From the NCBI RefSeq assembly GCF_001894925.1, contig NZ_BCXD01000003.1, positions 310,001-374,000 of the forward strand: DNA of 64,000 nt. The letters are read 5' to 3'. The notes under the pieces were generated by a model. The model ran no database searches, had not been told where the DNA came from, and saw only the letters and a program-made list of their open reading frames with translations. Below are positions 1 to 9,663 of the stretch, piece by piece (position 1 is the first letter of the stretch; each line of letters opens with the position of its first letter). The DNA comes from Rhodococcus rhodnii NBRC 100604. Its GTDB lineage: Bacteria; Actinomycetota; Actinomycetes; Mycobacteriales; Mycobacteriaceae. The position numbers and the translations under genes are program-made.

Positions 1-15
1 GAGATTCTGGGTCAT
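1..15 (-). CDS. 5' end of a CDS leaving the window (possible relA)
   Basis: An ATG on the minus strand reads Met-Thr-Gln-Asn-Leu before the window ends. A strong ribosome site (GGGAGGAGG) lies just upstream, so a real gene start is likely. In the conserved mycobacterial order, apt is followed by relA, the (p)ppGpp synthetase/hydrolase. The identity rests only on that order, because five codons carry no domain information. Confidence 0.4.
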
Positions 16-86
16 ACCGCCTCCTCCCGCATCACACGAGTCTAATACCGCACCTCGGCGGCCCACCGGCCCCCGGCGATCGTGTC

Positions 87-623
87 CTACACGGTGAGCA
101 GCGCCGACACCGGGGTGCCCCCGAGTCGTTCGCGCATCCGCTCACGGCCGCGCAGTGCGCCGATCTCGAGCACGACGCCCACGCCGACGACGGTCGCGCC
201 CGCCGCCTCGAGCAACGCCGACGCCGCCACCAGGGTGCCACCGGTCGCCAGCACGTCGTCGACGACGAGCACCCGTGTTCCCTTCAACGACACGCTCGTC
301 GCCGGAATTTCCAGCCGGTCGCTGCCGTACTCGAGCGCGAACTCCTGCGCGTGCACGGGCGGCGGCAGCTTGCCCTTCTTGCGGACGGCGAGCAGCCCGG
401 TGCCGAGGCGGTCGGCCACACCGCCACCGACGAGGAATCCGCGGGCGTCGATCGCGGCGATCATGTCGACGTCGTCGCCCGCACACTGCGAGAGTTCACC
501 GACGATCTCGCGGAACGCGCCGCCGTCGGCGAACACCGGTGTGAGATCGGCGAACCGCACACCGGCGACCGGGAAGTCCTCCACCCAGTGCGTCAGTCGC
601 GTGATCTCGTCACGTGCCGTCAT
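87..623 (-). CDS. apt: Adenine phosphoribosyltransferase
   Basis: Salvages adenine by joining it to PRPP to give AMP in the cytoplasm. The 178-residue protein is of normal family length and carries the PRPP-binding signature VLVVDDVLATGGT near residue 125, plus the type I fold phrases FADLTPVF and AIDARGFLVGG. ATG at 623 is preferred because AGGTGG lies about 11 nt upstream; a GTG at 638 in the same frame would sit on top of that site. It lies 21 nt after the lipoprotein gene on the same strand and ahead of a probable relA, the usual mycobacterial arrangement. Confidence 0.93.
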   Translation of the reverse strand: MTARDEITRLTHWVEDFPVAGVRFADLTPVFADGGAFREIVGELSQCAGDDVDMIAAIDARGFLVGGGVADRLGTGLLAVRKKGKLPPPVHAQEFALEYGSDRLEIPATSVSLKGTRVLVVDDVLATGGTLVAASALLEAAGATVVGVGVVLEIGALRGRERMRERLGGTPVSALLTV

Positions 624-644
624 CGTCGATACACCCACCTGTCG

Positions 645-2342
645 TCATCGCCGGAACACCCACCTGTCCATGTTCCACCCCGTGCCGGTCTCGGTCGGGT
701 TCGGTGTCGCCGCCTCGGTTCCGTCTGCGATCGCGACGGTCCGGAACTGGTCGAAGAGCGGCAGCGTCGGCAGCTCGTCCCAGAGGATCCGTTCGGCGTC
801 GGTCGCGAGTCCCAGCCGGGCCGACGACGACGCCGCGGTCGCGAGCTGATCGACGAGTTCGTCGTACCGGACCGAGGAGAAGCCGCCGATGTTCGCGCGC
901 TCGCCGGAGCGCAGTGCCTGCAGTCGCCGGGTCGCCGGCTGCGATCCCGCGGCGCCCTGCGCACCGCCTTCCGCACCGAGTACGGCGTCGACGGCCCCGT
1001 CGGCGAGCGCGGCCGGTGTGAAGTCCGGTGACGACGCGTCCTCGACGACGATGCCCGCGGGTGCACACGCCGCGGCGATCCGTGCGACGACGGCGGCGCG
1101 GCGGTCGTCCGGTGCGCGGTAGCCGATCCTGACGGTCGCGCCGTCACTGCCGGCCCCGCTCAGGGCGTCGGCCGCCGCAGCGCTGTCGCCGGCGCGGTAC
1201 CGCCCGTCGGCGACTCCGGCGACCTGGCCGTACACGAGCGAGTTGCGTGGCGTGAAGCGAGCGTCGGCCACTCCCGAACCGGGCCCGCTCGCGGGCGGTG
1301 CGCCCGTGCCGGGGCTGCCGTGCTCGGCGAAGAGCGCGTCCCGCGGGACGCAGCTCGCGAACGCGCGGCGCAACGCCGGATCGTCGAGGCCGCCGCCCAG
1401 CACGAGTTGCTCCACGGCCGGCGAGACGACGTCCGTGAGGGCGAAGCCGTCGGGGAGGTCACCCGACCTGGTCCCGACGGCGTCGACGATCTCGACGTCG
1501 CCGTCGGCCGTGAGCGCGGCGACGTCCGCGGACCTCGGGTACACCTCGATCCGTTCGGTGCGCGGCCGGTTGCCCCACCACGCGTCGTTCGGGACGAGTT
1601 CGAGAACTCCGGACTCGTCGACCGCCTCGAGCCGGTAGGGACCGGAGGCCACGAAGCGCGCCGCGTCGACCGGCTCGCCGGGCGTCAGCGTCCACCCGGT
1701 GTTCCAGAAGTCGGCGATCCGCGCGGTCGCGTCGGCATCGCCGTCGACGAGGGCTGCCGTCGTGTCGTCGACACCCGCCGCAGCGCCCGCGACGTGCGCC
1801 GGCAGGACCTCGCCCGCGCCGAACAGCGACTTCCAGTCGGCGACGGACCGACCCTGACCGAAGATCACGGTCGCGGTCTTGTCACCGGGCGCGCAGTCGA
1901 TCCGGTCGACGTCGCGGTAGCCGGCCGTGCTCGCGACGTCGAACTCCGGCGCACGGCCGCTGTGGGCGATCCAGGTGAGCACGAGGTCGTCGCACGTCAT
2001 CGGAACACCGTCCGACCACACCGCGCTCTCCGCGAACGAGTACGTGACGGCGAGCGCATCACCGGGCACCGGCGCGGCCTTGCCGATGTCGGTGTCCGCG
2101 ACGACCGAACCGCTCGGGTCGGTGTACGAGAAGCCGGGCAGCACGCGGCTGAGCCCCGCGAGGGCTCCCGACCAGCGACCGGTCGACGTCGCGGGATTGT
2201 AGGTCGGGACGTCGCCCGCGATCGCGTACCCGATCGTGGGAACCTGCTCGCCCTCGTCGGACGTGCACGCGCTCGCGAGGCCCGCCGTCACCGCCACCGC
2301 CGCGACGACGGCGGCGGTGCGGCGACCCGCTGGGCGCGGCAC
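645..2342 (-). CDS. ABC transporter substrate-binding lipoprotein (SBP_bac_5 / oligopeptide type)
   Basis: Probable solute-binding lipoprotein of a peptide-type ABC importer, anchored outside the membrane. The 565-residue protein starts with an Arg-rich end and an Ala/Val-rich hydrophobic stretch closing in the lipobox LASAC (Cys at residue 26). The mature part looks like the SBP_bac_5 family (TYNPATSTGRWSG near residue 45, then a long alpha/beta body). GTG 2342 is chosen because GAGGAAGAGG inside the end of secF lies 6 nt upstream and only one base separates it from the secF stop; an in-frame extension to 2510 would overlap secF and break the signal peptide. No permease or ATPase genes lie nearby. 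The M. tuberculosis gene in this position (Rv2585c) is likewise an orphan between secF and apt. Confidence 0.82.
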   Translation of the reverse strand: MPRPAGRRTAAVVAAVAVTAGLASACTSDEGEQVPTIGYAIAGDVPTYNPATSTGRWSGALAGLSRVLPGFSYTDPSGSVVADTDIGKAAPVPGDALAVTYSFAESAVWSDGVPMTCDDLVLTWIAHSGRAPEFDVASTAGYRDVDRIDCAPGDKTATVIFGQGRSVADWKSLFGAGEVLPAHVAGAAAGVDDTTAALVDGDADATARIADFWNTGWTLTPGEPVDAARFVASGPYRLEAVDESGVLELVPNDAWWGNRPRTERIEVYPRSADVAALTADGDVEIVDAVGTRSGDLPDGFALTDVVSPAVEQLVLGGGLDDPALRRAFASCVPRDALFAEHGSPGTGAPPASGPGSGVADARFTPRNSLVYGQVAGVADGRYRAGDSAAAADALSGAGSDGATVRIGYRAPDDRRAAVVARIAAACAPAGIVVEDASSPDFTPAALADGAVDAVLGAEGGAQGAAGSQPATRRLQALRSGERANIGGFSSVRYDELVDQLATAASSSARLGLATDAERILWDELPTLPLFDQFRTVAIADGTEAATPNPTETGTGWNMDRWVFRR

Positions 2343-2343
2343 G

Positions 2344-3567
2344 TCAGCGCCTCTTCCTCGCGCGCTTTCCGGTGGGACGCGCTCCCGGGGCCGGCGACGA
2401 GGCACGGCCGCGCGGCGCCGGCGCCGCGTCGATGTCGACGTCGGCGGTGGCGGTGGCGGTCGCGGCAGCGGGCGAACCACCGGCGGCGATGCGCTCGGCC
2501 GCCTCCGCACGCTTCTGCTTCACCTTGACCGTGTGCTTGGCGATCGGTCCCCACCGCTCCTTGATCGACACGAGCAGTGGCGTCGCGAAGAAGATCGACG
2601 AGTAGCAGCCGACGAGGATGCCGACGAACTGCACGAGCGCGAGATCCTTCAGCGTGCCGACCCCGAGGATCCACACCGCGACGACGATGAGGGCGACGAC
2701 GGGCAGCACGCTGATGAGCGAGGTGTTGATCGACCGCATGAACGTCTGGTTGACGGCGAGGTTCGCCTGTTCGGCGTACGTGCGGCGGTGCAGATGCAGC
2801 ACACCCCTCGTGTTCTCCTCGACCTTGTCGAAGACGATCACGGAGTCGTAGAGGGAGAAACCGAGGATCGTCAGCAGGCCGATGATCGTCGCGGGCGACA
2901 CCTCGAACCCGACCCAGGCGTAGACGCCCGCGGTGACGACCATGTCGAAGAACAGCGCTGCGATCGCCGCGATCGCCATGTCGCGTTCGTACCGGATCGT
3001 GATGTAGACCATCACGAGCACGAGAAACACGACGAGGCCGAGCAGCGCCTTCTGCGTGACCTGACCGCCCCACGTCTCGCTGACGTCGGCGACGCTGATC
3101 GCGTTCGGGCTCGCGGTGCCGTCGGCGCCGACCGGCGAGAACCGTTCGTACAGCGCCTGCTGGACGGCCTCGACCTGGTTCTGGTCGAGGGTGACCGAGC
3201 GGATCTCGACGGCCGCACCCGCGCCCGAGCCGACCGTCTGCACGGCCTCCGGCTCGGTGCCCGTGGCCTCGGCGAAGACCTCCTCGACCTGGCTCGTCTC
3301 GATCTCCCCGGACGCCGGGAACTGGATCCGCGTGCCGCCCTCGAAGTCGATTCCGAGCGTGAAGCCGCGGATCGCGATCCCGAGGATCGCCACGGCGACG
3401 ATGATTCCGGTGATCAGGTACCAGCGCCGGCGGCGTCCGACGATCTCGAACGCGCCCGTTCCGGTGTAGAGGCGCTGCAGCACGCCGTGACGGGGCATCG
3501 ACGACTGGTCGACCCGCTCGTCCGCGATCGTCTCGTCGTCCACGACGCTGTCCGGACGGTCGGTCAT
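2344..3567 (-). CDS. secF: Protein translocase subunit SecF
   Basis: Partner of SecD in the membrane complex that uses proton-motive force to help pull proteins through SecYEG. The 407-residue protein has one N-terminal membrane helix ([17 protein letters not shown]), the SecF signature [12 protein letters not shown], a periplasmic domain and then five helices with [20 protein letters not shown]. Its ATG overlaps the secD stop by four bases, so the two are translationally coupled. The tail after residue about 345 is a long basic Ala/Arg-rich extension, common in actinobacterial SecF, and holds the ribosome site of the next gene. Confidence 0.96.
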   Translation of the reverse strand: MTDRPDSVVDDETIADERVDQSSMPRHGVLQRLYTGTGAFEIVGRRRRWYLITGIIVAVAILGIAIRGFTLGIDFEGGTRIQFPASGEIETSQVEEVFAEATGTEPEAVQTVGSGAGAAVEIRSVTLDQNQVEAVQQALYERFSPVGADGTASPNAISVADVSETWGGQVTQKALLGLVVFLVLVMVYITIRYERDMAIAAIAALFFDMVVTAGVYAWVGFEVSPATIIGLLTILGFSLYDSVIVFDKVEENTRGVLHLHRRTYAEQANLAVNQTFMRSINTSLISVLPVVALIVVAVWILGVGTLKDLALVQFVGILVGCYSSIFFATPLLVSIKERWGPIAKHTVKVKQKRAEAAERIAAGGSPAAATATATADVDIDAAPAPRGRASSPAPGARPTGKRARKRR

Positions 3568-5378
3568 CGGTTCGTCTCCCTCGTCGACGCGGCCGCGTCG
3601 GCCTTGCGGATGGCGGCGGCCTTGCGCTCACGCGCGACCTGCTGGACGGCCCCGAGGCCGTTGACGGCGGGCTTGCCCCAGAACGGCGACTTCGACGCGA
3701 GGAGCACGAGCGGAGCCGTCACGAGGAACACGACGACGACGTCGAGAATCGTCGTGAGGCCGAGGGTGAACGCGAACCCGCGCACCTGCCCGACGGCGAG
3801 GAAGTACAGCACCGCCGCGGCGATGAAGCTCACCGCGTTGCCCGACAGAATCGTCTTGCGGGCGCGAGCCCAGCCGCGCGGCACTGCGGAGCGGAAACTT
3901 CGTCCCTCGCGGATCTCGTCCTTGATGCGCTCGAAGAACACGACGAACGAGTCGGCCGTCATACCGATACCGATGATGAGGCCCGCGACGCCCGCGAGAT
4001 CGAGCGTGAACCCGATGTAGCGGCCGAGCAGGACCATGATCGCGTAGACGGCGACGCCCGAGCACACGAGCGAGAACATCGTGAGCAGACCGAGCAGCCG
4101 GTAGTACAGGAAGCAGTACGCGAGCACGAGGAGCAGACCGATCGCGCCCGCGATCAGACCTGCCTGCAGCGACGCCAGTCCCAGCGTCGCGGAGACGGTT
4201 TCGGCCTCCGACGACGCGAACGAAAGCGGCAGCGAGCCGTAGCGCAGCGTGTTCGCGAGTTCGGCCGCCTGGTCGGCGGTGAAGTTGCCGGTGATGGAGG
4301 TGGCGCTGCCGGCGGGGGTCGCACCCTGGATCTGGGGGGCGCTGACGACCCGCGAGTCGAGTGTGAACGCGGCCTGCCGGCCGATGTTCTGCGCGGTGAA
4401 GGCCGCCCACGTGTCGCTCGCGCCCGAACGGAAGGTCAGGCTGACCTCGTGGCGCGACTGCTGCTGGTTGAAGCCGGACGTCGCGTCGGCGATCTCCTGG
4501 CCGTCGATGATCGCCGGTTCGAGCAGATACACGGCCTGTCCGTCGGTCGAGCACGCGACCAGCGGCAGTTCCGGATCGTCGTTGCCGCGCAACGGGTCGG
4601 GTGCCGCGCAGTCGATCGTGGCCATCGCCTGCTGGAGCACCGCGGGGTCGCTGCTCTGCCGCGTCTCGCGCGCCTGCGCGATTTCCGCTGCCGCGCGTTC
4701 GCTGTCGAGGGTGTCGGCGTCCGTGTCGCCGGGATCCGTCGGGCTCGGGGCCTGCTCCGGGACGACGCCGTCCGGCGTCTCGGCGGGCGCGGGCTCGGGC
4801 GTCGCCGGCTGATCCTGCGAGAGGAAGGGGCGGCTCTGCGGTACGGGGGCGTCGGCGGGCTGCTCGGGGGCCGGAGCCTCGGCCGGCGGAACCTCGGCGG
4901 GCGCCGCGGGATCGGCCGGTGCGGCCGGTGCAGCCGGATCGCCCGGTGCCGCCGGATCACCGGGTGCGGTCGCGGGTGCCTCGCCCGGCACGGGCGTTCC
5001 GGGAGCCTGCGACGTCGCGACGGGACGGATGTACAGCCGGGCCGTCTGGCCGAGCGTGCGTGCCTGCGAGCTGTCGTCACCCGGCACCGTGATCACGAGA
5101 TTGTCGCCGTCGACGATCACCTCCGAGCCCGTCACGCCGAGGCCGTTGACTCGCGACTCGATGATGCTCTGTGCCTGCCGCAGGCTGTCCTGCGACGGGG
5201 CGCTGCCGTCCGGGGTGCGGGCGGTCAGGGTGACCCGGGTTCCGCCCTCGAGGTCGATACCCAGCTTCGGTTCCGGTGATCGGTCACCGGTGAAGAACAC
5301 CAGCGCGTACAGCGCCGCGACGATCACCGCGAACACGGTGAGAGTGCGGACCGGACGCGGTCCGGACGATGGTGCCAC
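3564..5378 (-). CDS. secD: Protein translocase subunit SecD
   Basis: Large membrane subunit of the SecDF accessory translocase. The 604-residue protein has an N-terminal helix, the signature [14 protein letters not shown], a P1 extracytoplasmic region, and six C-terminal helices including [18 protein letters not shown]. The P1 region is interrupted between about residues 135 and 245 by a Pro/Ala/Glu-rich low-complexity insert (repeats of the [12 protein letters not shown] kind), which makes the protein longer than enterobacterial-type SecD cores without an insert. Such inserts are usual in mycolic-acid bacteria. The order yajC-secD-secF is the standard one. Confidence 0.96.
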   Translation of the reverse strand: MAPSSGPRPVRTLTVFAVIVAALYALVFFTGDRSPEPKLGIDLEGGTRVTLTARTPDGSAPSQDSLRQAQSIIESRVNGLGVTGSEVIVDGDNLVITVPGDDSSQARTLGQTARLYIRPVATSQAPGTPVPGEAPATAPGDPAAPGDPAAPAAPADPAAPAEVPPAEAPAPEQPADAPVPQSRPFLSQDQPATPEPAPAETPDGVVPEQAPSPTDPGDTDADTLDSERAAAEIAQARETRQSSDPAVLQQAMATIDCAAPDPLRGNDDPELPLVACSTDGQAVYLLEPAIIDGQEIADATSGFNQQQSRHEVSLTFRSGASDTWAAFTAQNIGRQAAFTLDSRVVSAPQIQGATPAGSATSITGNFTADQAAELANTLRYGSLPLSFASSEAETVSATLGLASLQAGLIAGAIGLLLVLAYCFLYYRLLGLLTMFSLVCSGVAVYAIMVLLGRYIGFTLDLAGVAGLIIGIGMTADSFVVFFERIKDEIREGRSFRSAVPRGWARARKTILSGNAVSFIAAAVLYFLAVGQVRGFAFTLGLTTILDVVVVFLVTAPLVLLASKSPFWGKPAVNGLGAVQQVARERKAAAIRKADAAASTRETNR

Positions 5379-5475
5379 GATGTCGTTGTCTCCTCGAGAT
5401 CACGGGCTCAGGGGCTTGCCGTACGCGCGAGAACACACCGACCGTCACCGCGGGCGGTCGGTGTGACGCGCGGGA

Positions 5476-5811
5476 TCAGTTCGTGTCGCGGTCCGAGCGA
5501 CCGGGCGCCTGCTCGTCGACGATCATCTCGTCGGCGGGGATGCCACCGGGCGTCGGCTCGTCCGTGATCCGCTCACGGACGACCATGCGGGACCACGTGC
5601 TCACGACGCCGGGCGCGATCTCGAGCTCGACGGTCGTGTCGGCGAGGGAACGCACGGTGCCGTACAGGCCCGCGGTCGTCACGACGCGGTCGCCGATCTG
5701 CAGCGCGTCCTGCAGTTCCGCGGTCTTCGCCATCTCCTTCTTCTGCCGTCGGATTCCCAGGAACATGGGGACGAGCAGCAGCAGGATCAGCAGCGGAAAG
5801 AGTAGGTCCAT
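5476..5811 (-). CDS. yajC: Preprotein translocase subunit YajC
   Basis: Small single-span membrane protein that associates with SecDF. The 111-residue protein starts with the hydrophobic helix LLFPLLILLLLVPMFLGI, followed by the family motif RRQKKEMAK and a soluble domain with LQIGDRVVTTAGLYGTV. ATG 5811 is chosen because it places the helix at the N-terminus; the in-frame upstream extension to 5949 encodes Gly/Arg-rich residues unlike the family. The ribosome site is weak (CGAGG about 13 nt upstream). The acidic tail ends 97 bp before secD. Confidence 0.93.
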   Translation of the reverse strand: MDLLFPLLILLLLVPMFLGIRRQKKEMAKTAELQDALQIGDRVVTTAGLYGTVRSLADTTVELEIAPGVVSTWSRMVVRERITDEPTPGGIPADEMIVDEQAPGRSDRDTN

Positions 5812-5979
5812 CGAAAAGTCACAACCTCGGGATTTCGTCTCGGGCGTACGGGACGGGCGATCGCCGCCGTGCGGGGGCCGGATCGCTCCGCACAACTCAC
5901 CAGTGTGCCATGCCGCATCGCGTCCGCCACCGCCACCGACGCGTCGCACGTCAGGCCCCGTCGGCCTGGCCTCGTCGGC

Positions 5980-7092
5980 TCAGTCGGCCTCGAACAATGC
6001 GGTCTGGTCCTCGTGCGCCCGCACCGCAGTTCCGGCAGCTGCCTCGGGGGGTGGTTCGAGGCCGAGTTGTTCCCATGCGGCCGCGGTCGCCATGCGCCCG
6101 CGCGGTGTGCGCGCGACGAGCCCGGCGCGCACGAGGAAGGGCTCGCAGACCTCTTCGACGGTCGCGGGCTCCTCCCCCACGGCAACCGCGAGGGTGGACA
6201 CACCGACCGGGCCGCCGCCGAAGCTCCGCACGAGCGCCGCGAGCACCGAGCGGTCGAGCCGGTCGAGGCCGAGTTCGTCGACGTCGTACACGGTCAGCGC
6301 GGCGCGGGCGACGTCGAGCGTCACGAGCCCGTCGGCACGGACCTCGGCGTAGTCGCGGACGCGCCGCAGCAGCCGGTTGGCGATGCGCGGCGTTCCCCGC
6401 GAACGCCCGGCGATCTCGGATGCGGCGTCGTCGTCGATGCGGACACCGAGGATCCTCGCCGAGCGCAGCAGGATGCGGCGGAGTTCGTCGGTCTCGTAGA
6501 AGTCCATGTGCGCGGTGAAGCCGAACCGGTCGCGGAGCGGCCCGGTGAGCGCGCCGGAGCGGGTCGTCGCGCCCACGAGCGTGAACGGCGCGACCTCGAG
6601 CGGGATGGACGTCGCGCCGGGCCCCTTGCCGACGACGACGTCGACGCGGAAGTCCTCCATCGCCAGGTAGAGCATCTCCTCGGCCGGGCGCGCCATCCGG
6701 TGGATCTCGTCGATGAACAGCACGTCGCCCTCGACGAGATTGCTCAGCATCGCCGCCAGATCGCCCGCACGCTCGAGTGCGGGGCCCGACGTCAGCCGCA
6801 GCGAGGTCCCGAGTTCGGCGGCGATGATCATCGCCATCGACGTCTTGCCCAGTCCGGGCGGCCCGGACAGCAGGATGTGATCGGGCGCGCTGCCGCGCTG
6901 CGTCGCACCTCGCAGCACGAGCTGGAGCTGTTCGCGCACGCGCGGCTGGCCGACGAAGTCGTCGAGACTGCGGGGGCGCAGGCTCGTTTCGATGTCGCCG
7001 TCGCTCGCCAGGTACTCGGCGCTGACGGTGTCGGTCACCTCGCCGCCGGACAGGTCGCGGCCGTCGGCAGCCGCGCGATCGTCGGCGCTCAT
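5980..7092 (-). CDS. ruvB: Holliday junction branch-migration helicase RuvB
   Basis: Hexameric AAA+ motor that drives branch migration with RuvA during recombinational repair. The 370-residue protein shows Walker [12 protein letters not shown] near residue 80, Walker [10 protein letters not shown] near residue 130, sensor ATTRSGALT, and the C-terminal RuvB winged-helix region with RTPRGRMAT. Length is slightly above the usual 335-350 because of an N-terminal Asp/Ala-rich extension. The ATG overlaps the ruvA stop by four bases, completing the ruvC-ruvA-ruvB operon. Confidence 0.97.
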   Translation of the reverse strand: MSADDRAAADGRDLSGGEVTDTVSAEYLASDGDIETSLRPRSLDDFVGQPRVREQLQLVLRGATQRGSAPDHILLSGPPGLGKTSMAMIIAAELGTSLRLTSGPALERAGDLAAMLSNLVEGDVLFIDEIHRMARPAEEMLYLAMEDFRVDVVVGKGPGATSIPLEVAPFTLVGATTRSGALTGPLRDRFGFTAHMDFYETDELRRILLRSARILGVRIDDDAASEIAGRSRGTPRIANRLLRRVRDYAEVRADGLVTLDVARAALTVYDVDELGLDRLDRSVLAALVRSFGGGPVGVSTLAVAVGEEPATVEEVCEPFLVRAGLVARTPRGRMATAAAWEQLGLEPPPEAAAGTAVRAHEDQTALFEAD

Positions 7093-7685
7093 CGCTTGCC
7101 CAGCAGCGAGAGCGCAGCGCGCAGCGCGGCCGACGTTCCGATCGCGGGATCGTCGGCGACGACGCTGTCGGTCGCCGACTCGGCCGCCTTCGCGGCGAAC
7201 CCGAGTCCGGTGAGGGCCTCGACGACCTGCTCGCGCACGGGCGACCCGGCGGCAGCCGTACCCGGTGTCGCCGACGTGCCCGCCCGCAGTTCGACCTTGT
7301 CGCGCAGTTCGACGACGAGCCGCTCGGCACCGCGCTTGCCGATACCCGGCACGCGCGTGAGGGCCGCCGTGTTGCCGTCGGCGAGCGCCGCGCGCAGCGC
7401 GTCGGGTTCGAGGACGGCGAGGACCGCCATCGCGAGCCGCGGCCCGACTCCCGTGACCGTCTGGAGGAGTGTGAACAGCTCGCGCGAGTCGCCGTCGGGG
7501 AAGCCGTACAGCGTCATCGAGTCCTCGCGGACGATCATCGACGTCACGAGCACCGACTCGCTGCCGCGCGTCAGGGTCGCGAGGGTCGCGGGGGTGGCGT
7601 TGACGCGATAGCCGACGCCGGCGGCCTCGATCACCGCGTGATCGAGGCCGATGTCCAGTACCTCGCCGCGTACCGACGCGATCAT
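7089..7685 (-). CDS. ruvA: Holliday junction DNA-binding protein RuvA
   Basis: Binds the four-way junction as a tetramer and loads RuvB. The 198-residue protein begins [13 protein letters not shown] (OB-fold domain I), carries the two helix-hairpin-helix stretches [14 protein letters not shown] and [17 protein letters not shown] in domain II, and ends in the RuvB-interacting domain III ([14 protein letters not shown]). ATG 7685 overlaps the ruvC stop by four bases and gives the normal family length; the open frame extending upstream is ruvC read in another frame. Confidence 0.97.
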   Translation of the reverse strand: MIASVRGEVLDIGLDHAVIEAAGVGYRVNATPATLATLTRGSESVLVTSMIVREDSMTLYGFPDGDSRELFTLLQTVTGVGPRLAMAVLAVLEPDALRAALADGNTAALTRVPGIGKRGAERLVVELRDKVELRAGTSATPGTAAAGSPVREQVVEALTGLGFAAKAAESATDSVVADDPAIGTSAALRAALSLLGKR

Positions 7686-8290
7686 CGAGAACTCGCTTTC
7701 CGTACCGTGCCGGTGCGCGCCCGCTCTGCGGCCAGCCGCGCCTCGTAGCGTCGTTTCTGTTCCTGCGCAGCGGCTTCCGCGCGCGCCATGCGTTCGATCA
7801 TCGGGGCTCGCCAGCAGTGACAGACCGCGAGGGCCAGTGCGTCGGCGGCGTCGGCGGGCTTCGGGGCGGTCTCGAGCCGCAGGATGCGGGTGATCATCGT
7901 CGTCACCTGCGCCTTGTCGGCCGAGCCGTTGCCCGTCACCGCGGCCTTCACCTCGCTGGGCGTGTGGAAGTGCACCGCGATGCCGCGCCGCGCCGCGGCG
8001 AGCGCCACGACACCGCCCGCCTGTGCCGTCCCCATCGCCGTCCGGACGTTGTGCTGCGCGAACACGCGCTCGATCGCCACGACGTCCGGCCGAAGCCGGT
8101 CGAGCCACTCCTCGACGCCGTCGGCGACTCGGAGCAGGCGAGCGGCGAGGTCGAGATCGGGGGGCGTACGCACGACGCCGACGTCGACGTGGTCCACCTC
8201 ACGGCCACGGCCGCCGTCGACGACGCCGAGACCGCACCGAGTCAGACCGGGATCGACCCCCAGCACTCGCACCACCGGTACTCGCACCAC
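7682..8290 (-). CDS. ruvC: Crossover junction endodeoxyribonuclease RuvC
   Basis: Nuclease that resolves Holliday junctions in concert with RuvAB. The 202-residue protein opens with [19 protein letters not shown], holding the first catalytic Asp, and continues with [20 protein letters not shown] (Glu) and [14 protein letters not shown] (C-terminal Asp pair). GTG 8290 is chosen because GGAGG lies seven nucleotides upstream; an in-frame GTG at 8296 is too close to that site. The C-terminus runs about 30 residues past the catalytic fold in a basic tail. It is the first gene of ruvCAB and lies 90 bp after yebC. Confidence 0.96.
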   Translation of the reverse strand: MVRVPVVRVLGVDPGLTRCGLGVVDGGRGREVDHVDVGVVRTPPDLDLAARLLRVADGVEEWLDRLRPDVVAIERVFAQHNVRTAMGTAQAGGVVALAAARRGIAVHFHTPSEVKAAVTGNGSADKAQVTTMITRILRLETAPKPADAADALALAVCHCWRAPMIERMARAEAAAQEQKRRYEARLAAERARTGTVRKASSR

Positions 8291-8380
8291 CGACACCCCT
8301 CCACGCTGCGAACAGTTGTTCGACAGCCTAACGCGCGCCGCCCGCGAACGCGGCGGCGACACGCACGGCCCGGGAGCGAG

Positions 8381-9136
8381 TCAGTCGGCGTCGAGTTCGG
8401 CGAGAACCTCGTCGGAGACGTCGATGTTGGTATAGACGTTCTGCACGTCGTCGGAGTCCTCGAGCGCGTCGACGAGCTTGAAGACCTTGCGGGCGCCGTC
8501 GGCGTCGACGGGTACCTCGACCGAGGCGCGGAAGTCCGCATCGGCGGAGTCGTAGTCCATCCCGGCGTCCTGCAGCGCGGTGCGGACGGCGACGAGATCG
8601 GTCGGCTCCGAGACGATCTCGAACGACTCGCCGAGGTCGGTGACCTCCTCGGCACCCGCGTCGAGCACGGCCATGAGCACGTCGTCCTCGGTGCGCCCGC
8701 TTTTCTCGAGCGTCACGACACCCTTGCGCGTGAACAGGTACGCGACCGAACCCGGGTCGGCCATGTTGCCGCCGTTGCGCGTCATCGCGGTACGGACCTC
8801 GCCCGCGGCGCGGTTGCGATTGTCGGTGAGGCACTCGATGAGGACGGCGACACCGTTCGGGCCGTAGCCCTCGTACATGATCGTCTGGTAGTCGGCGCCG
8901 CCGGCTTCCTCGCCCGCGCCGCGCTTACGGGCGCGCTCGATGTTGTCGTTGGGGACCGACGACTTCTTGGCCTTCTGGATCGCGTCGTACAGCGTGGGGT
9001 TGCCCGCCGGATCGCCACCGCCGGTCCGGGCCGCCACCTCGATGTTCTTGACCAGCTTCGCGAAGGCCTTGCCGCGCTTGGCGTCGATGGCGGCCTTCTT
9101 GTGCTTGGTGGTGGCCCATTTGGAGTGGCCGCTCAT
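8381..9136 (-). CDS. YebC/PmpR family DNA-binding regulatory protein
   Basis: Conserved YebC-type protein; family members act as transcription regulators or, as shown for some, as factors relieving ribosome stalling at proline stretches. The 251-residue sequence starts [20 protein letters not shown], the invariant family opening, with [17 protein letters not shown] and the central [13 protein letters not shown] following. ATG 9136 is fixed by that opening; AAGGGG lies about 11 nt upstream. The gene lies upstream of ruvC as in other actinobacteria. Confidence 0.95.
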   Translation of the reverse strand: MSGHSKWATTKHKKAAIDAKRGKAFAKLVKNIEVAARTGGGDPAGNPTLYDAIQKAKKSSVPNDNIERARKRGAGEEAGGADYQTIMYEGYGPNGVAVLIECLTDNRNRAAGEVRTAMTRNGGNMADPGSVAYLFTRKGVVTLEKSGRTEDDVLMAVLDAGAEEVTDLGESFEIVSEPTDLVAVRTALQDAGMDYDSADADFRASVEVPVDADGARKVFKLVDALEDSDDVQNVYTNIDVSDEVLAELDAD

Positions 9137-9286
9137 GCGTGTGGTGCCCCTTTCGCGTGCGGTGAACAGACGGCTGCAGCGAACCCGCGCTGTCTTCCTC
9201 GCGTTCGCAGGCTGTTCGGCTGTGCCGATCGTACCCGCAGCACGCGACGGGACGGATCCGGACCGCGCCGTCGCGCCGTTCGTATT

Positions 9287-9307
9287 GTTCGCATACAATG
9301 CGAACTA
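9287..9307 (+). promoter_or_regulatory. GntR promoter with overlapping inverted-repeat operator
   Basis: A perfect 8-bp inverted repeat, GTTCGCAT-ACA-ATGCGAAC, spans 9287-9305. The hexamer TACAAT (9294-9299), a good -10 element, sits inside it and lies seven nucleotides before ATG 9307. Transcription would therefore start at or next to that ATG, giving a leaderless message, and a regulator bound at the repeat would block its own promoter. No convincing -35 element is visible. Autoregulation by the adjacent GntR protein is an inference. Confidence 0.6.
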
Positions 9308-9663
9308 TGCTGTTCCGTATCGATCACTCCTCGGCGATCCCGCTCGCCGAGCAGATCGCGGGTGCCATCCGCGGCGCCCTCGCACGGGGCGAACTCACGC
9401 CCGGCGATCGCCTGCCGACGGCACGCACCCTCGCGAACTCGGTCGACGTCGGGCTGCACACCGTGCTGCGGGCGTACGCGGTACTCCGCGACGAGGGACT
9501 GATCGAGGTCCGGCGCGGCCGCGGCGCGACGGTCACCGCCGCGGCGGACTCGGCGCACGTCGAGGTCCGCGAAGCCGCGCGCCGTTTCGTCGAGAGCGCC
9601 CGCCGCGTCGGCATGACGACCGACCTGATGACCCGACTCGTGGAGGAGACCGCACGCTCGTGA
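9307..9663 (+). CDS. GntR family transcriptional regulator (YtrA/YhcF-like, short)
   Basis: Small DNA-binding repressor-type protein of 118 residues with an N-terminal winged helix (PLAEQIAGAIRGALARGEL, then GDRLPTARTLANSVDVGLHT with the recognition helix) and a short C-terminal helical tail instead of a large ligand domain. That layout matches the YtrA subfamily, which usually controls an adjacent membrane or transporter gene. ATG 9307 is favoured over the in-frame ATG 9298, which falls inside the -10 box and the operator. Its stop overlaps the GTG of the next membrane gene (GTGA), so the two form an operon. Confidence 0.85.
   Translation: MLFRIDHSSAIPLAEQIAGAIRGALARGELTPGDRLPTARTLANSVDVGLHTVLRAYAVLRDEGLIEVRRGRGATVTAAADSAHVEVREAARRFVESARRVGMTTDLMTRLVEETARS

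Noticed and set aside
82-1031. Long plus-strand open frames over apt and the lipoprotein gene
   Set aside because: They are Arg/Ser/Pro-rich mirror frames of high-GC genes, without ribosome sites or family patterns, while the minus strand carries recognisable proteins.
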